Shown: piece by piece, positions 16,880 to 25,092 of the stretch
How the letters are laid out: every line of letters starts with the position of its first letter
Numbering within the stretch: the stretch's first letter is position 1
Assembly: GCA_026391845.1 (NCBI GenBank)
Contig: JAPLDG010000214.1
Coordinates: 16,019-63,332 of the forward strand
Length of the DNA: 47,314 nucleotides
DNA from: Bacteroidota bacterium
GTDB taxonomy: Bacteria > Bacteroidota > Bacteroidia > Bacteroidales > FEN-979
Direction of reading: 5' to 3'
Program-made: the position numbers and the translations under genes
The notes under the pieces: model-generated
Told to the model about the DNA's origin: nothing
What the model saw: only the letters and a program-made list of their open reading frames with translations
Database searches by the model: none

Positions 16880-18247
16880 ATGTCCAAGATCAAAACAGCA
16901 TTCTTTTGCCAGAACTGCGGCGCACAGGCGCCCAAATGGATGGGCAAATGCAATGCCTGCGGGGAATGGAACACCTTTGTTGAAGAGGTGATACAGCGGG
17001 AGGAAAAAGGATCGTTGGGATCAGTGACCAGGGATCCAAGATCGGTGATACCTGTGCGGATTTCCGAAGTTACTTTCAGCCACGAAGCCAGAATAAACAC
17101 CCACGACCAGGAACTTAACCGGGTTTTGGGAGGAGGTTTGGTGCCAGGCTCATTAACCCTGATCGGAGGCGAACCAGGGATTGGGAAATCAACCCTGATG
17201 CTACAGGTTGCATTGAAATGTTCCGACCAGAAAATACTTTACATAACAGGTGAGGAGAGCGACCAGCAAATCAGGATGCGCGCAGAACGTCTCGGCATAA
17301 GCAATGACAACTGTTTTATCCTGACTGAAACCAATACCCAGGCGATTTTTCAGCATCTTGAAGCCCTCAGGCCAGGGATCATCATTGCCGACTCGATTCA
17401 AACCCTGCAAACCGATCTGATCGAGTCGTCTGCAGGAAGCGTATCCCAGATCAAAGAGTGTGCGGCAGAAATGCAGAAATACTCAAAACACACCAACACG
17501 CCGGTTTTTCTTATCGGGCACATAACCAAAGATGGCAGCCTCGCCGGCCCTAAAATACTGGAGCATATGGTTGATACCGTACTCCAGTTTGAAGGCGACA
17601 GGAATTATGGCTACCGCATTCTCCGCTCCCTGAAAAACCGATTTGGCTCAACTTCTGAACTGGGAATCTATGAAATGAACGATGCAGGTCTGCGTGAAGT
17701 AAGCAATCCATCGGAGATCCTGCTCAGCCAGCGTGACGAAGCAGTGAGCGGTATTGCAATTGCAGCCATGATGGAGGGCCAGCGCCCCATGCTGGTCGAG
17801 ACACAGGCACTGGTCAGCACCGCTGTTTACGGCACTCCCCAACGCTCCACCACCGGTTTTGATGCGCGCAGGCTAAACATGCTGCTCGCAGTTCTTGAAA
17901 AGCGCAGCGGCTTCAGGTTGGGGCACAAGGATGTGTTCCTCAATATTGCAGGCGGCATCAGGGTGGAAGATCCTGCCATCGACCTCGCTGTGGTTGCCGC
18001 AGTACTCTCCTCAAACCAGGATACCCCTGTCGATTCAAAAACTTGTTTTACGGCAGAGGTAGGCCTTAGTGGAGAAATCCGGCCGATTAACCGTGTCGAA
18101 CAGCGCATTTCAGAGGCCGATAAACTGGGCTTCGAACGTGTCTTCATCTCCAGATACAACACCAAAGGATTGGATTTTAAGCGATATACCATACAAATCA
18201 TACCTGTTGCTAAAATCGAAGAGGTTTACAGGAAGTTGTTTTCGTGA
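16880..18247 (+). CDS. radA: DNA repair protein RadA
   Basis: 455 residues, normal length. The N-terminal zinc finger has Cys10, Cys13, Cys24 and Cys27 (CQNCGAQAPKWMGKCNACGEW). The RecA-like ATPase core has Walker A GGEPGIGKST with Lys103 and the RadA-specific KNRFG motif near 252-256. The C-terminal third is a Lon-protease-like domain (GGIRVEDPAIDLAVVAAVLS, AEVGLSGEIRP). RadA is a DNA-dependent motor that promotes branch migration in recombinational repair. It follows rfaE2 by 66 bases, which contain a heptamer repeat, and is the last gene of the pan run. Confidence 0.96.
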   Translation: MSKIKTAFFCQNCGAQAPKWMGKCNACGEWNTFVEEVIQREEKGSLGSVTRDPRSVIPVRISEVTFSHEARINTHDQELNRVLGGGLVPGSLTLIGGEPGIGKSTLMLQVALKCSDQKILYITGEESDQQIRMRAERLGISNDNCFILTETNTQAIFQHLEALRPGIIIADSIQTLQTDLIESSAGSVSQIKECAAEMQKYSKHTNTPVFLIGHITKDGSLAGPKILEHMVDTVLQFEGDRNYGYRILRSLKNRFGSTSELGIYEMNDAGLREVSNPSEILLSQRDEAVSGIAIAAMMEGQRPMLVETQALVSTAVYGTPQRSTTGFDARRLNMLLAVLEKRSGFRLGHKDVFLNIAGGIRVEDPAIDLAVVAAVLSSNQDTPVDSKTCFTAEVGLSGEIRPINRVEQRISEADKLGFERVFISRYNTKGLDFKRYTIQIIPVAKIEEVYRKLFS

Positions 18248-18278
18248 AGGATGGTTTTGTGAATTAAATCCGGGGATT

Positions 18279-18299
18279 CGTGACACGTGACGCGTGACA
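18279..18299 (+). repeat. Heptamer tandem repeat, family CGTGACR, locus B
   Basis: Three exact 7-base units CGTGACA, CGTGACG, CGTGACA, 31 bases after the radA stop and in the sense orientation. The rest of the 153-base gap to the next gene is AT-rich and holds a candidate -7 box. Confidence 0.85.
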
Positions 18300-18348
18300 T
18301 TAATGTGTTAATAAAAGTTAAAGTTTAACAAATACTTCAATTATTGCT

Positions 18349-18356
18349 TACATTTG
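18349..18356 (+). promoter_or_regulatory. Candidate -7 box for the large secreted protein
   Basis: TACATTTG matches TAnnTTTG, 44 bases before ATG 18401 in an AT-rich leader. No matching -33 box at standard spacing is seen. Confidence 0.4.
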
Positions 18357-18400
18357 ACTCTATTTAGTCTGTGTTTAAATAATTTCAAAAAGCCTCAACC

Positions 18401-21400
18401 ATGAAAACAAATTTATTAACAGTTTTTCTTTTTATAAGCTTTGTTCTTCCTCTCTCAGTTTTCAGCGCCATCATTCATATTCCAGCAGATTACAGCACGA
18501 TTCAGGAAGGTATTGATGCAGCATATGACGGAGATATTGTTTTGGTTGAACCGAACACCTATTATGAGAACATAAACCTGAATGAGAAAAATATCATCCT
18601 TTGTTCCAATTACTTCACAACCGGTGATTCCACTTATATAACCAATACGATTATTGATGGAAATTATAACGGACGCGTGATTACCATTAACCAGGGCCAG
18701 AATTCAACCTGCCAGATCATCGGATTTACGATTCAGCATGGAGATTCCAACTGGGAATACGGAATGCCCTATGGCGGAGGGATATTTATTTCAGACTCAT
18801 CACCTCAAATCCTCCATTGCATCATTCAAAACAACATTGCACCCAGCAATGGCGGGGGTCTAGGCATATATGGTTCCACTGCAGGTGCAAAGGTCATTAA
18901 TTGTTCCATTCTCAACAACACCGCTGAAAGTTATGGCGGAGGCGTATTTATGGGCGATTGCAGCGTGGATGCAGAACTGATCAACTGTGTCATTTCCGGT
19001 AATTCAATTACATGCAATTGCGACTGGAATGGTGGCGGAGGCGGAGTAAATCTCACCCATACGGGAAAACTGACGAATTGCCTGATAACCGGCAACAGTG
19101 CCCCATACGCCCCGGCAGGGGGTGGAGCTATCCAATGCGACTGGGGGGATTATTATGGAAGCCAGGGGATTTTCGTTACCGGATGTACCATTGCCAATAA
19201 TACAGCTTTCAACTTCGGAGGCGTAAGCCTTGTTAACGGATTATCCGGTGGTGAGTTCCGCAATTGCATCATCTATGGGAATACAGACCAATACCTGAAT
19301 ATATCCAACTATGACGGAAATTCATTGGTAAATTGCTGCAGCGACCCATTGCCGGATGGGATTGGCAATATTTCCTCAGATCCGAATTTCATCAATCCCG
19401 GATCTGATAATTTCAGATTATCCGCAGGGAGTCCATGCATTGATGCCGGTGATAATTTTTATAACAGCCAGTCAGTTGATCTCGATGGAAATCCCAGGAT
19501 TAAGGATGTGATCGATATGGGGGCTTATGAATATGGCTCCTTTGCTGTAGTGAATGTTCAAATTGGATCGGGTACTGATGTTTCCTCCCAGTTTCCTATT
19601 TACTCCTGCTACAATTATAACTACAGTCAGCAAATCTATCTCTGGAATGAAATATCCTCAGGTGGCGGTGCAACCGGACTTATTACAAAGATCAGGTTTT
19701 ACTATGCAGGTGGTGGTTCCCAATTTTCGAATTGGAATAACTGGACTGTTTACCTTGGAAATACCACCAAGGCAGAGTTTTCAACCATTTCCGACTGGGT
19801 TCCTGCAGCTGCGCTAAAACAGGTCTTCTCCGGATTAATTTCCACCCCTGTTGACGGAACATGGCTGGAAATCAATTTACCAACTCCGTTTTATTATTCC
19901 GGAGACAACGTGGTGATTGCAGTGTATGAAAATTCCAACGGCTATGACTGTACCGCTCAATGGGGTTCATTTTATACTGGTGCGCCACGCGGACTATCAT
20001 ATTATGACGACAGTTACAATCCAAATCCTTTATCACCCCCTGATGGCATTATAAATCCTGACATTGCCCAGATCCAATTTGAGATCAACACTGCAGTTGG
20101 GACCCTTGAAGGCTATGTTACCGAAGAACCAGCTTGTACTGTTCCCATTGCGGGAGCGACCATCATGACAGGTGCAGATTCTACAACTTCTGATGCTTCA
20201 GGTTATTACCAATTACATTTACCCATTGGAACTTATTATGATATAACTGTCTTCTATCATGATGTAACCCAAACCATTTCCCCCATCGAGATTACTCAGG
20301 GGAATACCACCATCCAGGATTTTTGCATACAACCCTATTATGCTCCACCGGTAAATTTACAGGCCACTATTTCCGGACCGGTTCTGAACAATGTCCATCT
20401 ATCATGGATGGCACCTGGGTCAGTTGCAGATCAATATATCTATTGGGGCCCGGGAACCTTGTACGGCGCGCTTGGATATAACGCGCCCATGACCTTTAGT
20501 GTTGCCTCCAGGTGGCCGGTCTCCGATATCGCTCCTTATGACGGAACCTACCTGAAAAAGATCCGTTTCGTTCCCACTGACGCCAATGCCGCATACACTT
20601 TAAAAGTGTGGAAAGGAAGCAATGCATCTACTTTGCTGCTTTCACAGGCTGTTTCCGATCCAATTATTGGAGGGTGGAATGACGTGACGCTCACCTCCCC
20701 CATCCTGATTGACGGCGCAGAGGAATTATGGTTTGGTTATGAAATCGTTGAAACCGTAAAAGGGTACCCTGCAGGATTAGGACAGGGCCCGGCTGTCACC
20801 GGAAAAGGTGATATGATCAATTCAGGCGGTGGTTGGTTTTCCGTGAAAGAAGCATGGGGCTGGGAATTTAACTGGACGCTCCAGGGATTTGTTTCCGAAA
20901 ACGCACTGCTGGCTCCACAACACCTGATCCCGATGGAACAAAGCGAACTGCAGCAACCCGTTGTTGCTAATCCAATGGCTGCCTCATTGAAGCCCCAGGT
21001 GATGCTTCTGGAACAGACTACAGCAGTAAAAAACCATACAAACCATGCGATGGCGAATGAAGTGCTGCCAAAACCTGCAACCATTGCTCCTTCCGCTCCA
21101 TCAGTCGTCATGACCGGTTACAAAGTTTACCGCAATTATAGCAAGATCGCCGATAATATTCCTGACCTCTCCTTTGATGATCTTGCACTTTCCAAAGGAG
21201 TATATGAATACCAGGTCTCTGCTCAATATGAAAATGGGGAATCTGTGTTGATCGGACCGGTATTTGTGAATATTTACACCTGTTTCCCTCCGACCAGCCT
21301 TACGGTTTCCAATTCAACACTGACTACAACCACAGCTGATCTTTCATGGACACCATCAACGATTTCGACCAATCTGGTTTGGATCCTGGAATGGGGACCC

Positions 21401-23533
21401 ACCGGATTTTGGCAAGGGTATGGCACAACCGACACCATCTATACAACTCCTCAATATTCATTAGATAGTCTAACCCCGGGAACTGAATATGATTTCTACC
21501 TCAAAACCTATTGTAGCTCCACCGATGAAAGTCAATGGGTTAAGAAGACTTTCCGCACCCATTACTTTGACTGCCCGCCAGGCGCAACTACCGAGCCGGA
21601 AACCTGCGGCAGTGCGGTGAATGATGGTTGTGAAATGGCCGAACCTGCAACGGGAACCATCAGTTGCGGTGAAACAATTTGCGGTACAAGCTGGTTGCAC
21701 AGGTCGCACCGCGATTCCGACTGGTACTCATTCACACTGACCGACTCAAATGATGTCACGCTTTCAGGGAATGCCGAGTTCACCAGTTTTTTCGGTATCG
21801 CACGGTCTCCCTGTGATACGTCCTTATTCTATTCTTCAGCAACTTATAGTCCGGGATACAATACACCGATCACCATACGGCTTGGTGCCGGAACCTATTA
21901 TGCATATGCGGCACCTGCCTATTCAGAACAGGTTTTTTGTGATTCATTGAGCCGTTACTGGATTAAACTGATCTGCAACCCATGTTTGTCAGTGACCACA
22001 CTCAATGCGTTGAATATCACCTCTTCTTCCGCAGATTTAAGTTGGACATCCACGATTGGGACATGGAACATTGAGTGGGGGATTACCGGGTTTGCAAAAG
22101 GAACAGGAACCATGATTACCGGAACTCATTTGAATCCGTACACCTTATCCGGGCTGACAGCGGGCTATTCATACAGTTTTTATGTACAAAGTGATTGCGG
22201 CAGCGGTGCATTGAGCAATTGGACTGGTCCTTATGAATTTTACGTGCCCTGTTCCACAGCCACCTTGCCCTATTCTCAGGATTTCACTTCCCAACTGGTG
22301 GGTATAACTCCACAATGCTGGCAGGAGCAGGGTGACGGCCAACCTACAAACTGGACTGTTGATAATACAAACAATGCAGGCGGTGACCTTCATGAATTGA
22401 CGTTTAACAGATATAATCCCTATTTTAGCGGCAGATCATATATTACCTCACCCGTCATTAATACAACAGGACAAGCTTCGCTTGACCTCTCCTTTAAACA
22501 ATATATTCATGCATATAGTTCCGGAACTTTCTGTGAGATTTGGACAACAAGCGATGGCGGGAGTACGTGGCATTCAGTCTGGTCTATTGCACAAAACAGT
22601 ATATTCGGGCCTCAAACAACCTACCTTTCGATCACAACTTCTGATGTTGGTTCTGCTAATTTCCAGTTTGCATTCGCTGTAAATGGTTATTCCTGGGACC
22701 TTGACATCTGGAATATTGATGATATTTCTCTTACGGGAGTGCCTCAGACAGGAACCCTGCAGGGAATTGTCAATGTTTGTCCGGGTGGCGGCGCACTCCA
22801 GGGCGTATCGGTTGCAGCGGGTGCCCTTACCACCACAACCAATGCATCAGGGTTTTATCAGTTTTTGAATATCCCTGTTGCAACATACAGTGTTCAATTC
22901 AGCCTGACAGGATATGTAACTAAATCGGTTTCCGGTGTGGCTGTACAGAATGGCATGACAACCACCCTGGATACCTGCCTGACGCTGAGCGGACCTCCCA
23001 CGACACTAACTGTTCAGAATGACACAGTCTTCACAGGACAAACAAATTGTTTCAATGCAACACAAACCATTACAGTTGCCGGTGGAGGAACCACCTTTGT
23101 TGTTCAGAGCGGAGGCATTGCAAACATGATTGCCGGGCACAACATCCTTTATTATCCGGGAACCAAAGTTAACTATAGCGGCTCTCTTCATGGTCATATC
23201 GCCCCGGGTGGCCCATGGTGCGGGTTAAAAGATGCAACCATTGTCGCATCAGCATTGGGAGAGACTGAGTCTCTGCCTGTTGGGGAAAAATCATTTTTTA
23301 CGATTTATCCCAATCCTACATCAGGCGAATTTTCACTCCAACTCACCGGCATTGATGCATCTGCAGAGCTCCAGATGGAAATATATGGTATGCAGGGGGA
23401 CCGGATACAGCATGAGGCGCTGAAAGGTCAGCAAACCTATCATCTGTCACTGGCGGGCAAGCCGCTTGGCATCTATTTCATCCGGGTTGTAAGCGGAAAT
23501 CGTGCAGGTACAGGTAAGATCATCATGCAATAA
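18401..23533 (+). CDS. Large multidomain secreted protein, T9SS type A cargo
   Basis: 1710 residues. A signal peptide (about 1-23, ending VFSA) is followed by a right-handed parallel beta-helix of pectate-lyase/NosD type (about 24-377; it opens with HIPADYSTIQEGIDAA, has repeated CIIxN and NCSILNN turns, and ends in DAGDN and MGAYEYG). Then come an adhesin-like beta domain (about 380-562), a carboxypeptidase-regulatory-like domain (about 567-648), mixed Fn3-like and beta regions (650-1050), a pre-peptidase-like domain (about 1066-1190, DSDWYSFTLTD), another Fn3 (about 1195-1285), a MAM/jelly-roll-like domain (about 1288-1448), a second carboxypeptidase-regulatory-like domain (about 1451-1530), and a T9SS type A sorting domain (about 1630-1710, FTIYPNPTSGEFSLQL, GIYFIRV). 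It is exported through the outer membrane and probably surface-anchored. No catalytic site is recognised; glycan binding or adhesion is the likely role. It appears monocistronic. Confidence 0.85.
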   Translation: MKTNLLTVFLFISFVLPLSVFSAIIHIPADYSTIQEGIDAAYDGDIVLVEPNTYYENINLNEKNIILCSNYFTTGDSTYITNTIIDGNYNGRVITINQGQNSTCQIIGFTIQHGDSNWEYGMPYGGGIFISDSSPQILHCIIQNNIAPSNGGGLGIYGSTAGAKVINCSILNNTAESYGGGVFMGDCSVDAELINCVISGNSITCNCDWNGGGGGVNLTHTGKLTNCLITGNSAPYAPAGGGAIQCDWGDYYGSQGIFVTGCTIANNTAFNFGGVSLVNGLSGGEFRNCIIYGNTDQYLNISNYDGNSLVNCCSDPLPDGIGNISSDPNFINPGSDNFRLSAGSPCIDAGDNFYNSQSVDLDGNPRIKDVIDMGAYEYGSFAVVNVQIGSGTDVSSQFPIYSCYNYNYSQQIYLWNEISSGGGATGLITKIRFYYAGGGSQFSNWNNWTVYLGNTTKAEFSTISDWVPAAALKQVFSGLISTPVDGTWLEINLPTPFYYSGDNVVIAVYENSNGYDCTAQWGSFYTGAPRGLSYYDDSYNPNPLSPPDGIINPDIAQIQFEINTAVGTLEGYVTEEPACTVPIAGATIMTGADSTTSDASGYYQLHLPIGTYYDITVFYHDVTQTISPIEITQGNTTIQDFCIQPYYAPPVNLQATISGPVLNNVHLSWMAPGSVADQYIYWGPGTLYGALGYNAPMTFSVASRWPVSDIAPYDGTYLKKIRFVPTDANAAYTLKVWKGSNASTLLLSQAVSDPIIGGWNDVTLTSPILIDGAEELWFGYEIVETVKGYPAGLGQGPAVTGKGDMINSGGGWFSVKEAWGWEFNWTLQGFVSENALLAPQHLIPMEQSELQQPVVANPMAASLKPQVMLLEQTTAVKNHTNHAMANEVLPKPATIAPSAPSVVMTGYKVYRNYSKIADNIPDLSFDDLALSKGVYEYQVSAQYENGESVLIGPVFVNIYTCFPPTSLTVSNSTLTTTTADLSWTPSTISTNLVWILEWGPTGFWQGYGTTDTIYTTPQYSLDSLTPGTEYDFYLKTYCSSTDESQWVKKTFRTHYFDCPPGATTEPETCGSAVNDGCEMAEPATGTISCGETICGTSWLHRSHRDSDWYSFTLTDSNDVTLSGNAEFTSFFGIARSPCDTSLFYSSATYSPGYNTPITIRLGAGTYYAYAAPAYSEQVFCDSLSRYWIKLICNPCLSVTTLNALNITSSSADLSWTSTIGTWNIEWGITGFAKGTGTMITGTHLNPYTLSGLTAGYSYSFYVQSDCGSGALSNWTGPYEFYVPCSTATLPYSQDFTSQLVGITPQCWQEQGDGQPTNWTVDNTNNAGGDLHELTFNRYNPYFSGRSYITSPVINTTGQASLDLSFKQYIHAYSSGTFCEIWTTSDGGSTWHSVWSIAQNSIFGPQTTYLSITTSDVGSANFQFAFAVNGYSWDLDIWNIDDISLTGVPQTGTLQGIVNVCPGGGALQGVSVAAGALTTTTNASGFYQFLNIPVATYSVQFSLTGYVTKSVSGVAVQNGMTTTLDTCLTLSGPPTTLTVQNDTVFTGQTNCFNATQTITVAGGGTTFVVQSGGIANMIAGHNILYYPGTKVNYSGSLHGHIAPGGPWCGLKDATIVASALGETESLPVGEKSFFTIYPNPTSGEFSLQLTGIDASAELQMEIYGMQGDRIQHEALKGQQTYHLSLAGKPLGIYFIRVVSGNRAGTGKIIMQ

Positions 23534-23550
23534 CAACAGGAAAGCAGGGA

Positions 23551-23754
23551 TTATTCATTGGATTCAAGTTCCAATAAAATCTGTTTTACGTTGTCTTCTG
23601 TAGCTGTAAGTTTGTTTTTGCATATTTTAATTAAAAGTGCAGCTCGTTTCACTTTTTCAGATAATTCATCTACTGAAATTTCGCCTCTTTCAATTTCAGA
23701 AACAATATTCTGAAGTTCTTCGTACGCTTGTGTATAATTTGGCTCATTCGTCAT
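23551..23754 (-). CDS. xseB: Exodeoxyribonuclease VII small subunit
   Basis: 67 residues, typical for XseB. The short helical protein has the family core YEELQNIVSEIERGEISVDE followed by LSEKVKRAALLIKICKNKL. It binds the large subunit XseA in exonuclease VII, which degrades single-stranded DNA to oligonucleotides. Its start overlaps the end of xseA by 11 bases, so translation is coupled. The convergent T9SS cargo gene ends 17 bases away, and no hairpin is seen between them. Confidence 0.92.
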   Translation of the reverse strand: MTNEPNYTQAYEELQNIVSEIERGEISVDELSEKVKRAALLIKICKNKLTATEDNVKQILLELESNE

Positions 23755-25087
23755 TGCTTTCTGCTTTTTTCACTGATTGAATAGTACTGATTATTTTTCC
23801 ATCCGCAAGAATGGTTTTGAGCTGGCTGCCTGCTTTGGCCTGATCGACCGATGTCAAAGCTTTACCATCAACCAGGGTGATGCTGTATCCACGGTTCAAT
23901 ACATTCACCGGATTTAACAGGTCGATATTCTTTTTAATACCAGTTATTTCATTGGTCCGGATTTGTAAAAAACTGAAAGTATGAGCTGTCATGTTCACCT
24001 TTTGAACCATGCATAGTTCCATTTTCCGCAACACATAATAGGTTGTCTGCTGTTGTAGCGCCTTTAATTCCTGTTGAATGTCATTTTTGCCCTGGGCCAG
24101 ATTAGACAGCGTCTCCGATTTGAAATACCGAACGGTATTCAGCAGTTTTGTTTTTTCATCCTGGATTGACCTGCTGATTTTGCCGATGATGGTTTCCTGC
24201 GATTTTTTTAAGGGAACAGCGAGATTGTGAAATTTTTGAATCAGATAATCTGCCAGCTCTGAAGGAGTTATTGCGTTTTTGAATGCAACCATTTCGGCAA
24301 CTGTTTCATTGGTTGAATGACCAATGCCGGTTATAACCGGAAGCGGGAATAGAGCAACAGTTTTTGCAAGTTCGTAGTTATTATAGCAGGTCAGTCCAAC
24401 CTCTCCCCCGCCCCCTCGAATGATGGCAACTGCGTCGAAATGACTTTGCACCTTGCTGATGCGCTCCATTTGCCCGATAATCGAATTTATGGCATTTTCT
24501 CCCTGGAGCAAGGCAGGAAAGAGCATGTAAAAAAAAGAATATCCCCAATCGTTTCCATCCAGAATGTTCCGAAAATCGGCATACCCTTTACTGGTTTCAA
24601 CCGAAATGATGGCTATTCTCTTGGGAAGCAAGGGCATATGCAGGGATCTGTTCGTATTAAAAATCCCTTCTTTTTGCAACCTCTCTAACGTCTGCTGTTT
24701 TTCTTTTTCGAGCTCACCAAGAGACCAGGATGGGTCAACGTCAAGTATTCTCAAACTCAGTCCATATACGGGATTATAGGATATTTTTGCCAGGAAAAGG
24801 ATTTTAATCCCGTTCTTCAGAGGCTCATGCAAAACCGAGAGGAAATGATCATTGATACGCTGAAAATCATCCCTCCAGATCGTGGATCTCATTTCAGCAA
24901 TAATTTTCCCTTCGGTTTTCTCAACAAGGTCAGGATAGCAATGGCCCGATTGCGGGTAATGGTTCAGCTTATTCATCTCGGCTTTGATCCAAAATGAACT
25001 TATATACCTTTCCGTCAATGTTTTCTGGATGCTGAGGGCTACTTCAGAAAGGGAAAATATTGTCCGATCACTGATTTTTTCCGGCAT
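23744..25087 (-). CDS. xseA: Exodeoxyribonuclease VII large subunit
   Basis: 447 residues. The N-terminal OB-fold (about 10-110) contains SSFWIKAEMNKLNHYPQSGH and is the nucleic-acid-binding part. The central catalytic region has ISVETSKGYADFRNIL, IIRGGGGEVGLTCYNNYELA and PVITGIGHSTNETVAEMVA with the conserved Asp/Glu/His positions of the family. A long coiled-coil region follows (about 290-390). The C-terminus NRGYSITLVDGKAL is also conserved. With XseB it forms exonuclease VII for single-stranded DNA degradation in mismatch and recombination repair. It begins 5 bases after thrA on the same strand, an operon link to amino acid synthesis that has no obvious functional reason. Confidence 0.94.
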   Translation of the reverse strand: MPEKISDRTIFSLSEVALSIQKTLTERYISSFWIKAEMNKLNHYPQSGHCYPDLVEKTEGKIIAEMRSTIWRDDFQRINDHFLSVLHEPLKNGIKILFLAKISYNPVYGLSLRILDVDPSWSLGELEKEKQQTLERLQKEGIFNTNRSLHMPLLPKRIAIISVETSKGYADFRNILDGNDWGYSFFYMLFPALLQGENAINSIIGQMERISKVQSHFDAVAIIRGGGGEVGLTCYNNYELAKTVALFPLPVITGIGHSTNETVAEMVAFKNAITPSELADYLIQKFHNLAVPLKKSQETIIGKISRSIQDEKTKLLNTVRYFKSETLSNLAQGKNDIQQELKALQQQTTYYVLRKMELCMVQKVNMTAHTFSFLQIRTNEITGIKKNIDLLNPVNVLNRGYSITLVDGKALTSVDQAKAGSQLKTILADGKIISTIQSVKKAESNDE

Positions 25088-25092
25088 TTCAA

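Noticed and set aside
24395..24425. Run of Gly codons with C-rich DNA in xseA as a possible repeat element
   Set aside because: It encodes the conserved RGGGG region of the exonuclease active site.
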